The notes below the pieces were generated by a model that was given only the letters and a program-made list of their open reading frames with translations, did not search any database and was not told the origin of the DNA. Of a stretch of DNA of 64,000 nucleotides, positions 30,962 to 41,833 are shown piece after piece. Within the stretch, counting starts at the first letter, position 1. Each line of letters opens with the position of its first letter. Position numbers and translations under genes: made by a program. The stretch covers positions 7,067,501 to 7,131,500 of the forward strand of contig NC_064035.1 in assembly GCF_932526225.1 (NCBI RefSeq), given 5' to 3'. This DNA comes from Nematostella vectensis (lineage: Eukaryota; Cnidaria; Anthozoa; Actiniaria; Edwardsiidae).

Positions 30962-31062
30962 CACTATTTCCCTGCTAGCAGAGGCCTCTTTTCTCTGTAT
31001 TTCGCTGTAACTCCAGCCCAGCGAAATACAGGGAAGAGAGGCCTCTGCTAGCAGGGAAAGCA
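30962..31062. repeat. Hairpin element flanked by TCCCTGCTAGCAG
   Basis: CCCTGCTAGCAGAGGCCTCT at the left is matched by AGAGGCCTCTGCTAGCAGGG at the right, with GTATTTCGCTG / CAGCGAAATAC inside. The unit B copy (36712-36812) has extra bases at the loop (GTGCTTGCGCGCGAA). Confidence 0.85.
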
Positions 31063-31069
31063 CTATTTG

Positions 31070-31790
31070 TCTATTGCATTAAATATTTAACTTTGTGCTT
31101 CATAACATGGTACTTTGTGTCTTAAAAAATCTCGCGATTTGCCGGATGCGCAAATTATTTCAGGTTTTGTCTATTGCATAAAATATTTAACTTTGTGCTT
31201 TATAACATGGTACTTTGTGTCTTAAAAAATATCGCGATTTTACGAATGCGCAAATCATTTCAGTTTTTGTCTATTGCATAAAATAATTAACTTTGTGCTT
31301 TATAACATGGTACTTCCTGTCTTAAAAAATATCGCGTTTTGCCGAATGGCCAAATTATTTCAGGTTTTGTCTATTGCATTAAATATTTGACTTTGTGCTT
31401 TATAACATGGGACTTTGTGCTTAAAAAATCTCGCGATTTGCCGAATGCGCAAATTATTTCAGGTTTTGTCTATTGCATAAAATATTCAACTTTGTGTCTT
31501 AAAAAATCTCGCGATTTGCCGGATGCGCAAATCATTTCAGGTTTTGTCTATTGCATAAAATATTTAACTTTGTGCTTTATAACATGGTACTTTGTGTCTT
31601 GAAAAATATCGCGATTTGCCGGATGCGCAAATCATTTCAGTTTTTGTATATTGCATAAAATAATTAACTTTGTGATAAGATGGTACTTCGTGTCTTAAAA
31701 AATATCGCGTTTTGCCGAATGGCCAAATTATTTCAGTTTTTGTCTATGCATAAAATAATAACTTTGTGCTTAAGAACTTTATTTCACAAA
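31070..31790 (+). repeat. 100-bp satellite at the end of unit A
   Basis: Units recur with an exact 100-bp period in places (TTTGTCTATTGCATA at about 31066, 31166, 31266, 31366). Each holds TTTGTGCTTTATAACATGG and TTAAAAAATATCGCG. About seven copies, against about four in unit B (36835-37180). Confidence 0.88.
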
Positions 31791-31950
31791 TTTGAAGAGA
31801 ATTATCAAATAACTAGATTCTATACGAATGACCTGTGAGCTCCCTACAAGGAATAAAAACTGAACAGAACTTCAGGATAGGCCGAGGAAAAGGAGCCTTA
31901 GCGATAATTATACAATTGATTTCCATAGCTGACTCGCAATAATTCAGCCT

Positions 31951-32037
31951 ATAGCACTACACTCTTTTTTTATATAAAAAAAGAGTGTAGTGGGGGGGGG
32001 GGGGGGGGGGGGGGGGGGGAGGGGGGAGGGGGGATGT
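31951..32037. repeat. Palindrome and G-tract, unit B copy
   Basis: Same 38-base palindrome centred on TATA as at 26286. Its G-tract is followed by two GA-interrupted G runs. Confidence 0.9.
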
Positions 32038-32708
32038 TTAGGGAGACGGTACGTTTTGCAGGTCATGGCCAGTACGGTAGAGGACGAGTTCCACTTTGGC
32101 GTGCACTGCCGTAAATATACGAAGTTAAGACACTTTTTCGAAAAACTTAATAGATCCTGGGGATTTGATTTTGCTAAGAAATCGGAGAGGCAGATTTCCT
32201 CTCTATATTTAACCCTCCAAAGAAAAAAGCAAAGGCGGCAAAAAGGGGAATGTTGCTGGAGTTTATGATTATATAATTCACTTTCAGCCAAATCAATATA
32301 CTAAATCTGTATACAATGAGTGATATAAATTGTATTGTGTTGGTAAACTGGCCATGACCTGCAAAACTTACCTACTCCAATTTACGTCAGTTCACGTTTA
32401 AAAAACATCATTTAGCTATTATAATATCAGATGAAGTGAGGGGTAGACATTCAAGGGGTAGAAATTCCAGGCGTAGGGAGTACAGACCCTTCCTATCTCT
32501 TATTTATATAATGTATTTAAATTCTTTCCTGGTTTCTGGACTTACACATGTTACATAATTTAAAGTTAAAGAGCTGTTTTATTTACAATTTTAACCCCAT
32601 AACAGTGCGATAACAATTACAAGCTAGATAACTTTCAAATACAGGATGCATCAAAAGATTTATTGGTGCTAGAAAAATATGTGTGATTGAAGAAATTTTC
32701 AGTGGAAT

Positions 32709-34343
32709 CTAGGTGGCTTTGAACACTAACACGAAGCAGTTATCCTGACCTCCCTTTACACCCGCTTTGCTATGGTATTGAATTAAACTCTTGTGCCTCA
32801 TTTCCCACGTGCCAGTGGTAACCATCTCATCAATCTTCTGCTTGTAGCCGTACTCGGGTAATTCGAGGGCGTCTTGGCGGATAGTAAAGCAGATTATACC
32901 GCCTGAAAACATACCAAATTCAGTATATCCTTTATGCATCAAACAACAACAAGGGATACACAAGGGGTATATTAATGCAGGGCTTATGGCAGAAAGTATT
33001 AGGGTGCACAGCCACGCCTACTGGTCATTTCCTTATATTTCGTTTTACCGTAAATATTGGTGTGTGTGTGGGTGTGTGTGTGGGGGGGGGGGCACCCCTG
33101 CTACGACTGTAATGGGACATGCAATGCAAAGAGCCCTTTCCATACTCTTGCCCTGTGTGTGTGCAGCAAGAGAAAGAAGAGGGTAACAATATGAAATTAT
33201 ACCGGGTTTAGTCCTTTTCTTATCCCACGTAGAGTAAGATAGAGCAAATACATAATTGAACCTGGTTTTAGCCATTGTCTTAGTTCCTAGGCTCGCCGCC
33301 TTAACATGTGCGAAGAGTAAGATAGAGCAAATACGAAATTGTACCTGGTTTTAGCCATCGTCTTAGTTCACCAAGACTCGCCGCCTTGACATGTGCTACC
33401 GTTATTGTCCCTGAGCACACGATTCCCTCATACTGGCCATCAGCAATCTCGGCAATTTCTGTCTCACTCAGCCCCGCACAAATCAAGTTCTTGTAGACAC
33501 GCTTTTGTCGGGCAATGTTAAGCATCTCTTGAGAAATGTCGAGACCGTCCACATTAGTGTACCCGAGCTGTTGCAGGTGTTCGCCGACAATCCCTGTGCC
33601 TGCCCCGGCGTCCATTACCCTCAAAGAGAGACGATCCTTGGGGTACGCCTTCGCCATCTCGGCGTCAAACACATCCGTGCATGTCTTGTGAGCAACATAG
33701 CCATGGCTGTTTGTGTCCTTCATAGATAATAATAGAAAGAGATTATATATATATAATATATCGTCAGAACTCGGCAAAACTTCGTCCCAATGATTTATAG
33801 TACATTCTAACCAAAATGGGAACCGTAGGGGTCGGTATGCGCTTGAGTGTATTGCGTGACAGCGGCCAGAACAACTATACGTAGCACGACTAACGTAAGG
33901 TATAAAGGAATAGTTAATTAGATGACGAGAGAAAATTTGCTTTACTGCAGACGGCTCTTTGATTTTTCAATCAGATAATGCTCAGTCCTGCCGCGTTTGT
34001 CGAAGTTGGATTGAGAAGTGTTACGTGATGACTTCGTACGAAGTGTACGGCGATGCTCAATAGCTCTAAAACTTTCATTTTGGAATCCCCAATAAAACAA
34101 GACAATGGACGGACTCTTGGCTAGATCTGTTCTAACTATGTTTTACGTCATGTTTGAAAGAATTTGACGGACAAGGCAAAATAGAGCCCCCTAAAGATAA
34201 CATCTGCGTGGGAGTAGGCTCCCCTCTTGTGGACGAACCATTTCGTAGTTGGTCGCCCAGTTATCGTAGATTTGCCTGATTTCAGCCTCTGTTGTTTGGT
34301 TCGAAACTTGGCTCAGGGCTTGATATCCGTCAAATTCCGCCAT
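32709..34343 (-). CDS. METTL27: METTL27-like SAM-dependent methyltransferase, copy B
   Basis: Three exons on the minus strand: 34343-34239, 33717-33345, 32902-32709, 672 nt (223 residues). All splice sites match copy A, including the odd GTTCGT donor. Exons 2 and 3 encode the same protein as copy A. Exon 1 differs at codon 19 (Glu here, Lys in copy A). Intron 1 carries an extra 85-90 bp at 34093-34180. Both copies look functional: no stops, no frameshifts, motif I intact. Shared flanking DNA means they probably have the same promoter sequence. Confidence 0.87.
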
Positions 34344-37288
34344 ATCTGAAATAAAAGAAGTATTTTTCACGCTGTCTTTTCCTTCTCTCGCCCCCTCCCC
34401 CCCGTCTCTCTCCCTTGAGCCGCTACGCAGGCTAGGGACAGGTCCTCATGGACTAAATGCTCGACAGTTTTCAATTTATGCAAATAACCCCGTAAATTGT
34501 CACCCTAGTAAGTTCAAAGTATTCAATATTTGCAAGCAATTCTGAAATTTGTTTTGTTGTCGGAACTGAATGGTCAACGTTGTCTAAGGCCAGATTCTAG
34601 CATCGCATCAGGCGTCTTGTGACAGCCCCCTGTTGTCAAACTTTCTTTGTGGATAAGGTGTCCCTGACGCCTGGAAAAACACAAGACTTCTCTTTCCCAA
34701 AGGCTAGTTCACCCCATGCATAAACTTGCTTCCCGAGCTCCCGAGCATCTCGCTTCAATCCTAAATCACGTCCCTGCTTCAATAAACTATTGTATAATAG
34801 CGAGTCAGAAGTACCAAGTACCAAGGAAAGATAGTGAACAACCATTTTCACTAAAGAATACGCCGCCTACTGACTCAGCGATTCAGTTATGGGAACAGAT
34901 TTTGGCGAGGCAATAAGCGGCTGAAGGCCGGGCGAGCGAGGGCTAGGACGCTACGTCGCCGAAAGGGGAGGTGGGAGGGTCGAAAATTCTGCCCGACTTA
35001 CCGAGTTTCGAGGATGTGTCTAAAAGCCACGAATCTCAGTCGGATGTTTCTTAAATAGGCCCATACTTGACAAATATCTGCATACTATACCCAGGAATGT
35101 CCTTAGGAGTTAGACGCCAAACTTACTCACGGACGGTTGCATCTCGTGGTTTATCCATCAATGAGAACAGTACCCTGGGTACCAGAGCCTCCAGACTTCC
35201 GTTCTGTGACGCTGAGACAGAATGCCGTTTGGCTGAGCGTCACTGGACGAGAGAAGTCTGGAGGCTCTGGTAACCAGGGTATGAAAAAAGTACTGTAAGG
35301 TAAGAAATGAGGCCTAGAACGCCGAACTACTCGCACACAAATGCACACGCCAATCGGCGCAAATGACAATCGAATTTGCCGTTTCATGCATCAATGCATG
35401 ATGTATTCCTACTAGCCAACTAGGCTTAACGCTCAAATGAGCGTCTAGTTATAAAAGATCAATCTAGCCTAAACAACAAATACTGCACGGATCAGACTTT
35501 GTGTGAGTTCCGGACCGACTAGCAAAATATCACGTTAAATTTACTCTTGCGCTTTGAGAATCTATCAAAACCAGGCTCAGTTAAAATAAATAATATCAGT
35601 AGTAGTGAGATATGTGTGAATTCGTACTGTACTCGACTGATTTCCCTTTTTTGCCATGGACATCTCAATCTACGTCCATACAAGTCCATAGACACGTCGG
35701 TGATCCTACAGCGATCTGCTTTAAATGTTGTTGAAACAAATAAGTCTACTTGACAAATTGCAAAGATTTATTTCACTTTGTTCTGGAAACATCTGTGAAA
35801 AGAGTCACGCAACAAGAGCCAGCCGCAAGGTACGTTTATTTTAACAGTCAAATTTCTACTATTTTTGGTTAATTTCCACTAAAAACATTCAGATTTTTTT
35901 ATATATCTAGGATGATATCTAAGATGATATCTGCTAGGTGATATCTAAGTACAAGAAAGATAATTGGAACATAATTGCAGTTATTTTAAAGGCGCTTGAT
36001 TCCGCCGCCATCTTTGTAGGTAAAGCTACCTACCAAGATAGCGGCGCCATACATTTCACTGTAGCGACGTTAAAACTTTGCGAAATTGTTAAACTAATAA
36101 CCCATAACCCTTTGCTTGCCTTTATCTTCAAATACAGAATACCTTGAACTCACAAGGTTGACAATTTTCGTAAACTGGGAACTGTCGACATTTATCGAGC
36201 AGTTGTAGCAAATTCCAAAGTGTCACTAAAATAGCGATTTTATGGTGTACATAAACGACAGAAAACATTCAATTCCGACAACAAAGTTAGCTCCAGAATC
36301 GCTTGCCCTTTCTCAACAAATATAGAATATTTTGAACTTACTTTCCGGATTATGGAGAAGTCACAAACTAGCAGCCTCTTTCCTGTAACACGTTATCACA
36401 AACCCAGGTTTAAGACGCTGCTCTCTCTATATACGGAAGCCCATGAGGGCCACTCAAGGTTTTTGTTAACAACATCTCACCTTTCGGTCACGACTTTGAA
36501 CTATTTGCGTCACGACAACTCACTTTGAGTGTCACGACAAAGCACTATTTGATTATCGCTTAAAACATTGCAGGTTTAGTTCACCATATCGCACTTTGTG
36601 TCTCAAAACATTACACTTTCTGTCTTAAAAAACTCATCATTTTGCCTTTGCTTAAAACATTTCAGTATGTCGTTCACGACATTCAACTTTGTGCTTATAA
36701 CATAGCACTATTTCCCTGCTAGCAGAGGCCTCTTTTCTCTGTATTTGGCTGTGCTTGCGCGCGAACTCCAGCCCAGCGAAATACAGGGAAGAGAGGCCTC
36801 TGCTAGCAGGGAAAGCACTATTTGTCTATTGCATTAAATATTTAACTTTGTGCTTCATAACATGGTACTTTGTGTCTTAAAAAATCTCGCGATTTGCCGG
36901 ATGCGCAAATCATTTCAGGTTTTGTCTATTGCATAAAATATTTAACTTTGTGCTTTATAACATGGTACTTTGTGTCTTAAAAAATATCGCGATTTTCCGA
37001 ATGCGCAAATCATTTCAGTTTTTGTCTATTGCATAAAATAATTAACTTTGTGCTTTATAACATGGTACTTCCTGTCTTAAAAAATATCGCGTTTTGCCGA
37101 ATGGCCAAATTATTTCAGTTTTTGTCTATGCATAAAATAATAACTTTGTGTTTTAGAACTTCATTTCACAAATTTGAAGAGAATTATCAAATAACTGGAT
37201 TCTATACGAATGACCTGTGAACTCCCAACAAGGACTAAAAACTGAACAGAACTTCAGGATAGGCCGAGGAAAAGGAGCCTTAGCGATA
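34344..37288. other. Non-coding remainder of unit B
   Basis: Counterpart of 28597-31909: fold-back at 35168-35282, hairpin at 36712-36812, shortened 100-bp satellite. A 71-codon minus-strand frame at 34636-34851 is broken by indels in unit A and is not supported. Confidence 0.55.
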
Positions 37289-37583
37289 CGGGATCAAATG
37301 GGCCTCAAAGGCTGAACTGGTTGAGTGCTCGCTCGAGCTTTATTCAGTGTTCTACAGATGCAGGTACCTCTAGCTCGCTTTGCGGGACTAAAAACGGCAC
37401 TAAATTGTTTTAAGCAAAGGCAAAATGATGAGTTTTTTAAGACACAAAGTGCAATGTTTTGAGACACAAAGTGCGATATGTTGAACTAAACCTACAATGT
37501 TTTAACCGATAATCAAATAGTGCTTTGTCGTGACACTCAAAGTGAGTTGTCGTGATGCAAATAGTTCAAAGTCGTGACCGAAA
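36478..37583. repeat. Large inverted repeat at the end of unit B
   Basis: 36478-36660 (CGGTCACGACTTTGAACTAT onward) reappears as its reverse complement at 37405-37583. Landmarks are GTGACACTCAAAGTGAG and AAGCAAAGGCAAAATGATG. The intervening 740 bp hold the hairpin and satellite. Unit A has only the left arm, so the right arm lies outside the duplicated unit. Confidence 0.85.
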
Positions 37584-38599
37584 GGCAGGGCTTCTGGAAT
37601 TACGCGGAAAAAAACTCAAAATTACGCGGGATTCTTTGCTAAATTACGCGCAAAATTACGCGGGATTTTGCAATACATTTTTCTTTGAAAATCAAAATTT
37701 TGCGGGATTCTTTACTGAATTACGCGCTAAATTACACGGAAATAAATCTAAAATTAAGAAAAAAATCATATTTAGTAGGTTATAGACATTGTAAGTCTAT
37801 GATCACCAGCGTTTTTTTTTACCTATATACGCGATTTTATTAGGTACTTACTGCATATACAGTGCCAATATAAGCCGCCATCTTGGATAACCGTGAGGGG
37901 GATTGGGTCTAGCTTTTAAAACTTTTTCTCTTGAATAAAGCGTTTAAATGCAGCCGACGACAGTTTTATCTTGGAATATTAACAAATATCGTTATATTTC
38001 CCCTACCAAAAAAAAAACACAATCATATATTTTGCCTTAGTTTTGAAAAACAAGGTCTTTTTAACTGTTTAATTTCCCCACAGGGAGCCGGTGATGGACG
38101 CTTTATTTTTTTTCTAATTTTTATTCCGTTATTACACAAAATCCTCAAGTGGTACCGGTGGGCACCGGTCTCAATATTAATTAGCATCCTCTTGGCTATC
38201 TTTATGCCAAGTTTGGTACTTTTGTCCGCTATGTATAGATTGAAACACTAAGCGACGGGACTAAAGATCAAAGTGGTGGTAACAAGGATAGCCGCTATTT
38301 GTGTGCATTTTACCCAAAATAACTCAACTACTTCAAATAACGTAACTTTTATCCTTATAGTTTAGAAATATATATCTCTAGTAAATCTATAGTGGTATAA
38401 ATTTCCTTTTTCTAAAGTATGTATTTTTTGTGTGATTTTCATGATTTGGGAGCCCTGTGGTTTTTCCTACATGCCTTGTATAGGAAAATTCGATCCCGTT
38501 TTTCGGGGTGTTTGCCTGCTCCGATTCTTTAGACTTTCAGTATGTTATAGAGGGATACTTTCTGTGCAAAAACTGTTACAAAACTTTGTGTTGCAATAA

Positions 38600-38700
38600 G
38601 TCCGATCAAGAGAGTATAAGATAAGAGAGGGACATTTTGGTATTACCCGCGCGCCATGTCGATTTCGAATCCGGCTATTTTTAGTAACCACCACCCCACC
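38600..38700 (+). mobile_element. Solo terminal repeat of the 56.9-57.9 kb element
   Basis: GAGTATAAGATAAGAGAGGG, then TTGGTATTACCCGCGC, then CCGGCTATTTTTAGTAACC match the terminal repeats at 56935 and 57921. Only one end is present. Confidence 0.75.
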
Positions 38701-38861
38701 TCTCCGATGTTAGCCTTTTTTTACGTAGATTGACTGGACTATTAGGAATATGCAAGAGACCATGATATACGTCTCTTGGAATAGGCGATTCCAATTATAA
38801 TTACACGCACTCGTTTTCACCCAGAAATACCGCGCGCCTCGTCTCCGTCTCTCTTTCCCAA

Positions 38862-39172
38862 GCCATTGCTTGCCTTTATCTTCAAATACAGAATACCTTG
38901 AACTCACAAGGTTGACAATTTCCGTAAACTGAGAACTGTCGACATTTATCGAGCAGTTGTAGCAAATTCCAAAGTGTCACTAAAACAGCGATTTTATGGT
39001 TTACATGAACGACAGAAAACATTCAATTCCGCCAACAAAGTTAGCTTCAGAAGCGCTCGCCCTTTCACAACAAATATACTTTATACTTTGAACTCTCACA
39101 TTCCTTTCCTACTTGGATTATGGAGGAGTCACAAAATAGCAGCCTATTTCCGGTAACACGTTGTGTAAGACG
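38862..39172 (+). repeat. Diverged third copy of part of the duplicated unit
   Basis: Matches 30357-30668 and 36108-36419 with scattered substitutions and small indels. Landmarks are TTGCTTGCCTTTATCTTCAA and CTGTCGACATTTATCGAGCA. It is clearly older than the A/B duplication. Confidence 0.85.
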
Positions 39173-39186
39173 CTGCTTTCGCAATT

Positions 39187-39424
39187 GTGTAGTTCCAGAA
39201 AATATCAATACCCCCCTGTTGAGGGGGTCGGAGGTATGACCCCCCACCCCTCTGGAATTTCCAACCCCCTGGAAAAAATAAATACAGTAACTGTAAGGAA
39301 AAAGGGCATTTTACACCCGCTCCCCTCTGGAAATTCCTGGGCGTTTGAACCCCCCACCTCCCCGGAATTTCCAATCCCCTCAATAAAGGGGGGGGGGGGG
39401 GGTATGGATATTTTATGGAACTAC
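39187..39424. repeat. 240-bp fold-back element with C/G-rich interior
   Basis: TGTAGTTCCAGAAAATATC at the left and GATATTTTATGGAACTACA at the right are inverted. The interior repeats CCCCTCTGGAATTTCCAA-like segments and ends in a G-tract. Confidence 0.7.
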
Positions 39425-39778
39425 ACATTGGACGTTTGCTTGAGTGACTCCAGACAATTAAATAAGAAAAAACAGGCTTGGCCACTTGACATCAAGGGCG
39501 GTAGGAACAGTTTGTTAGGCTAAATTCTTATAACTAGCCCCATGGCGCCCGAACAGTCCACGACGTGCGAGCCAAAACATGCCCGACGTTTTTCATTTTT
39601 GCTCAAAATCCAAAATGGCGGCTATAAAAACACCGGGTTAACGCCTGCATTGCAGGCTGTCGCAGCAGCTGCTGAGACAACAAAGGTTGTGTTAAATTGG
39701 CAACGTTCACCGTACAAAGGATGGTCGGATCCCAAAGGACGCCCTATACGGAGAGCCCGCTGCAGGACGGAGACACAT

Positions 39779-39900
39779 TGGCCGCCCGAAGCTGAGGTAC
39801 AAAGACGTGTGCAAGAGAGGCATGAAGGCGCTCGACATCGGCACAAACTCCTGGGAGGACATCGAAGCCGATCGCACAAGCTGGAGAGGCACCCGTCTCA
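39779..39900 (+). pseudogene. Fragment of a non-LTR retrotransposon reverse-transcriptase C-terminus
   Basis: One frame reads GRPKLRYKDVCKRGMKALDI followed by a DW-type segment (SWEDIEADRTSW). This is the signature near the C-terminus of many LINE polymerases (GRPxLRYKDxCKxDLK). No polymerase core or 5' region is found nearby, so it is a truncated relic. The longer frame 39542-39946 is a different frame and is not a gene. Confidence 0.75.
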
Positions 39901-41833
39901 GGCATATTCAGATTGGTCAGGGGAGGCTGAAAGTGGCGGTGGCTGAGAGGTGAGCTCGCCGAGGGAAAGCAGCGGCTGGCAGACTGTCAACCCACAGGTG
40001 CGACCTAGATGCGGTCGAGAGGCGCTGCTCCGGTCAACGAACGGATGGCATCGTTCATAATCAGCAATGATCGGTACAGGGCTACTACTAATGACAACAT
40101 AAAAATATACAGTAAAACACCGTGAATAACAGCACCCATTTTGGCTGTTCAGGGTGATTTGGGTCTTATATAAAGGGTTATAATCGGCCGTTCTTGGGTC
40201 TCCTTAAAGTTTCTTAGAAAAAGGAACATAAAAGGCTACCAATAGATAAAGTAAATATATATGCACACAATTTTGATTAATTAAAGCAATGAGGTAACTT
40301 TATTTACTAAATTCAAGCCTGGAAGTTATTCAACTTTTTCTTATTCGCAGGTTTTTACTGTATCCAGGTATCTGATCCTAGAGTGGGCGATATTTGATAT
40401 TATATTTCTATTGAATGATAACTTATTTAAATAAAGTGCACCTTTGATAGAAATTTAGAAATTGTTTTCGCGCAGAAGTTCCTCTCTCCACACGACGGGC
40501 CATTTTAACTAGCATATCATCTCTCTAGCCCATAACGGAGGAAACTGCTGTGATATACTATTTGCAGACTCTGTTTCGATATCACACATACCCAAGGTCC
40601 CAGGGGCTGAAAGCCCGCTCCCCCCCCCCCCCCCCCACCCCGCCCTCCCACCCAAGGGGACAGGAGTAGTCGTTTAACTGCTATTCCTTAGGGAGTATTT
40701 AAACATTCTTAAAATTCTTCTATCCTTATTCTTATCTTTTATCCTCGATGGCGGATTGCAATAAAATTATTTCCGCTTCGATGATATCCAATATCTCTAG
40801 GGTTAAAATTTATTTGGAAATCAGGTCCCACCCCGGGACCTGCAAAGCTTAGGCACGATTTCCAAAGAGCCGGGAAAGGCGATGGCGGCTCCAGGAACCA
40901 TTCAAAACAATACATAGATGGTAAATAAATGTCAGCACATTCACATTCATCACCTTTGATAATCGACAATTTATACATTTTTCTGCATTTGTCTGAAATA
41001 TGAGATCCACGGTTTCTTTTCTATTATAGAGCCGCTATTCGCCAATCGCTATTTGTGCTTACTAATTTTAAAAGCGAATGTTAGTTGTGTTTAGGCTCGA
41101 TTTCCAGCTCGCTTCTGTGAGCCCCAAGTAGGCCGATGAGGCCAGCGACGGTTGGAAATGGAACCTAGGCTGTGTTAGGCATTTGAAATTTTCAATTCAT
41201 GAAAAAAAATTACAATGGGTAATTGGACGACTAATGATTAACTTCACGTTTAAATTTCTTTATTCCATCTTTGTATAAAATGAACTGAGTTGAGCGCGTG
41301 CGATCAAGCTAGATTTGTAGTTAGCGGCACATTGGTACAGCGCCATAATCAAGGGGTCGCTCAGTGCCCCCACACAGCAAATCAAATTAAAATGTGGTCC
41401 TATCAACGTATTCCTTAGGTCCATTCCTATACCTTACTAGTTGATTCTTAGAAAGTCATTCTTTATCATCATCGCAGGCACTGTTCTACTTCTTGGGTTC
41501 AATTTTGGATCTTGAAAGGCGCGTGACCATAGGAGTAGGCGAGGGGGGGGGGGGGGGGGGGCGAGTTAAAACCTGACAGTGACGATCTATCCAGTTTCTC
41601 GCGATTACAACGCAAACCAAGACAAGAACTTATATAGAGTCCTTGTACCAGATAGTCATGTGTACCAGTGGCCCCCTCTTACATCCTTCATAACCCCTCC
41701 CCCCATCCATCCTTAGAGTAAGGGGAACAGATTAGGGAGGTAGAGGGCATTGAGCAAACTTCACGTGGCCATAGGCTACAAATCACGTCAGCCCAGACAA
41801 TGTTCACGTGATCATTGTCAGCAGTTCATGAGC

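Larger units (their letters stand above)
26245..31909. repeat. Tandem segmental duplication, unit A (5.7 kb)
   Basis: Nearly identical to 31910-37288 in the same orientation. The left boundary is at ATACAATTGATTTCC and the right boundary at CCTTAGCGATA. It carries one METTL27-like gene on the minus strand. Unit A has about three more copies of the terminal 100-bp satellite than unit B, and lacks an 85-90 bp segment found in unit B at 34093-34180. Confidence 0.92.
28597..31909. other. Non-coding remainder of unit A
   Basis: Upstream region of METTL27 copy A. It contains the fold-back at 29418-29535, a hairpin at about 30250-30297 (GCCGCCATCTT..AAGATAGCGGCGCC), the perfect hairpin at 30962-31062 and the 100-bp satellite. 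I see no supported gene. Confidence 0.55.
31910..37288. repeat. Tandem segmental duplication, unit B (5.4 kb)
   Basis: Second copy of the unit at 26245-31909, head to tail. Offsets are 5,661-5,667 across the METTL27 gene, 5,751 after the 85-90 bp segment present only here, and about 5,390 after the shorter satellite. Substitutions are few, so the duplication is recent or homogenised. Confidence 0.92.
37289..41833. other. Repeat-rich intergenic region
   Basis: No intact gene seen. It holds the right arm of the inverted repeat, a patch of interspersed AAATTACGCGGGAT motifs (37590-37775), a solo transposon end (38600-38700), a diverged third piece of the duplicated unit (38862-39172), a fold-back (39187-39424), a retrotransposon tail (39779-39900), a C-tract at about 40620-40637 and a G-tract at about 41543-41562. 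Confidence 0.6.

Noticed and set aside
34636-34851. 71-codon minus-strand frame in unit B
   Set aside because: The same sequence in unit A carries indels that break it, and no splice context or family match supports it.
39542-39946. 134-codon frame as a possible gene
   Set aside because: The retrotransposon signature lies in a different frame; this one has no domain and biased composition.
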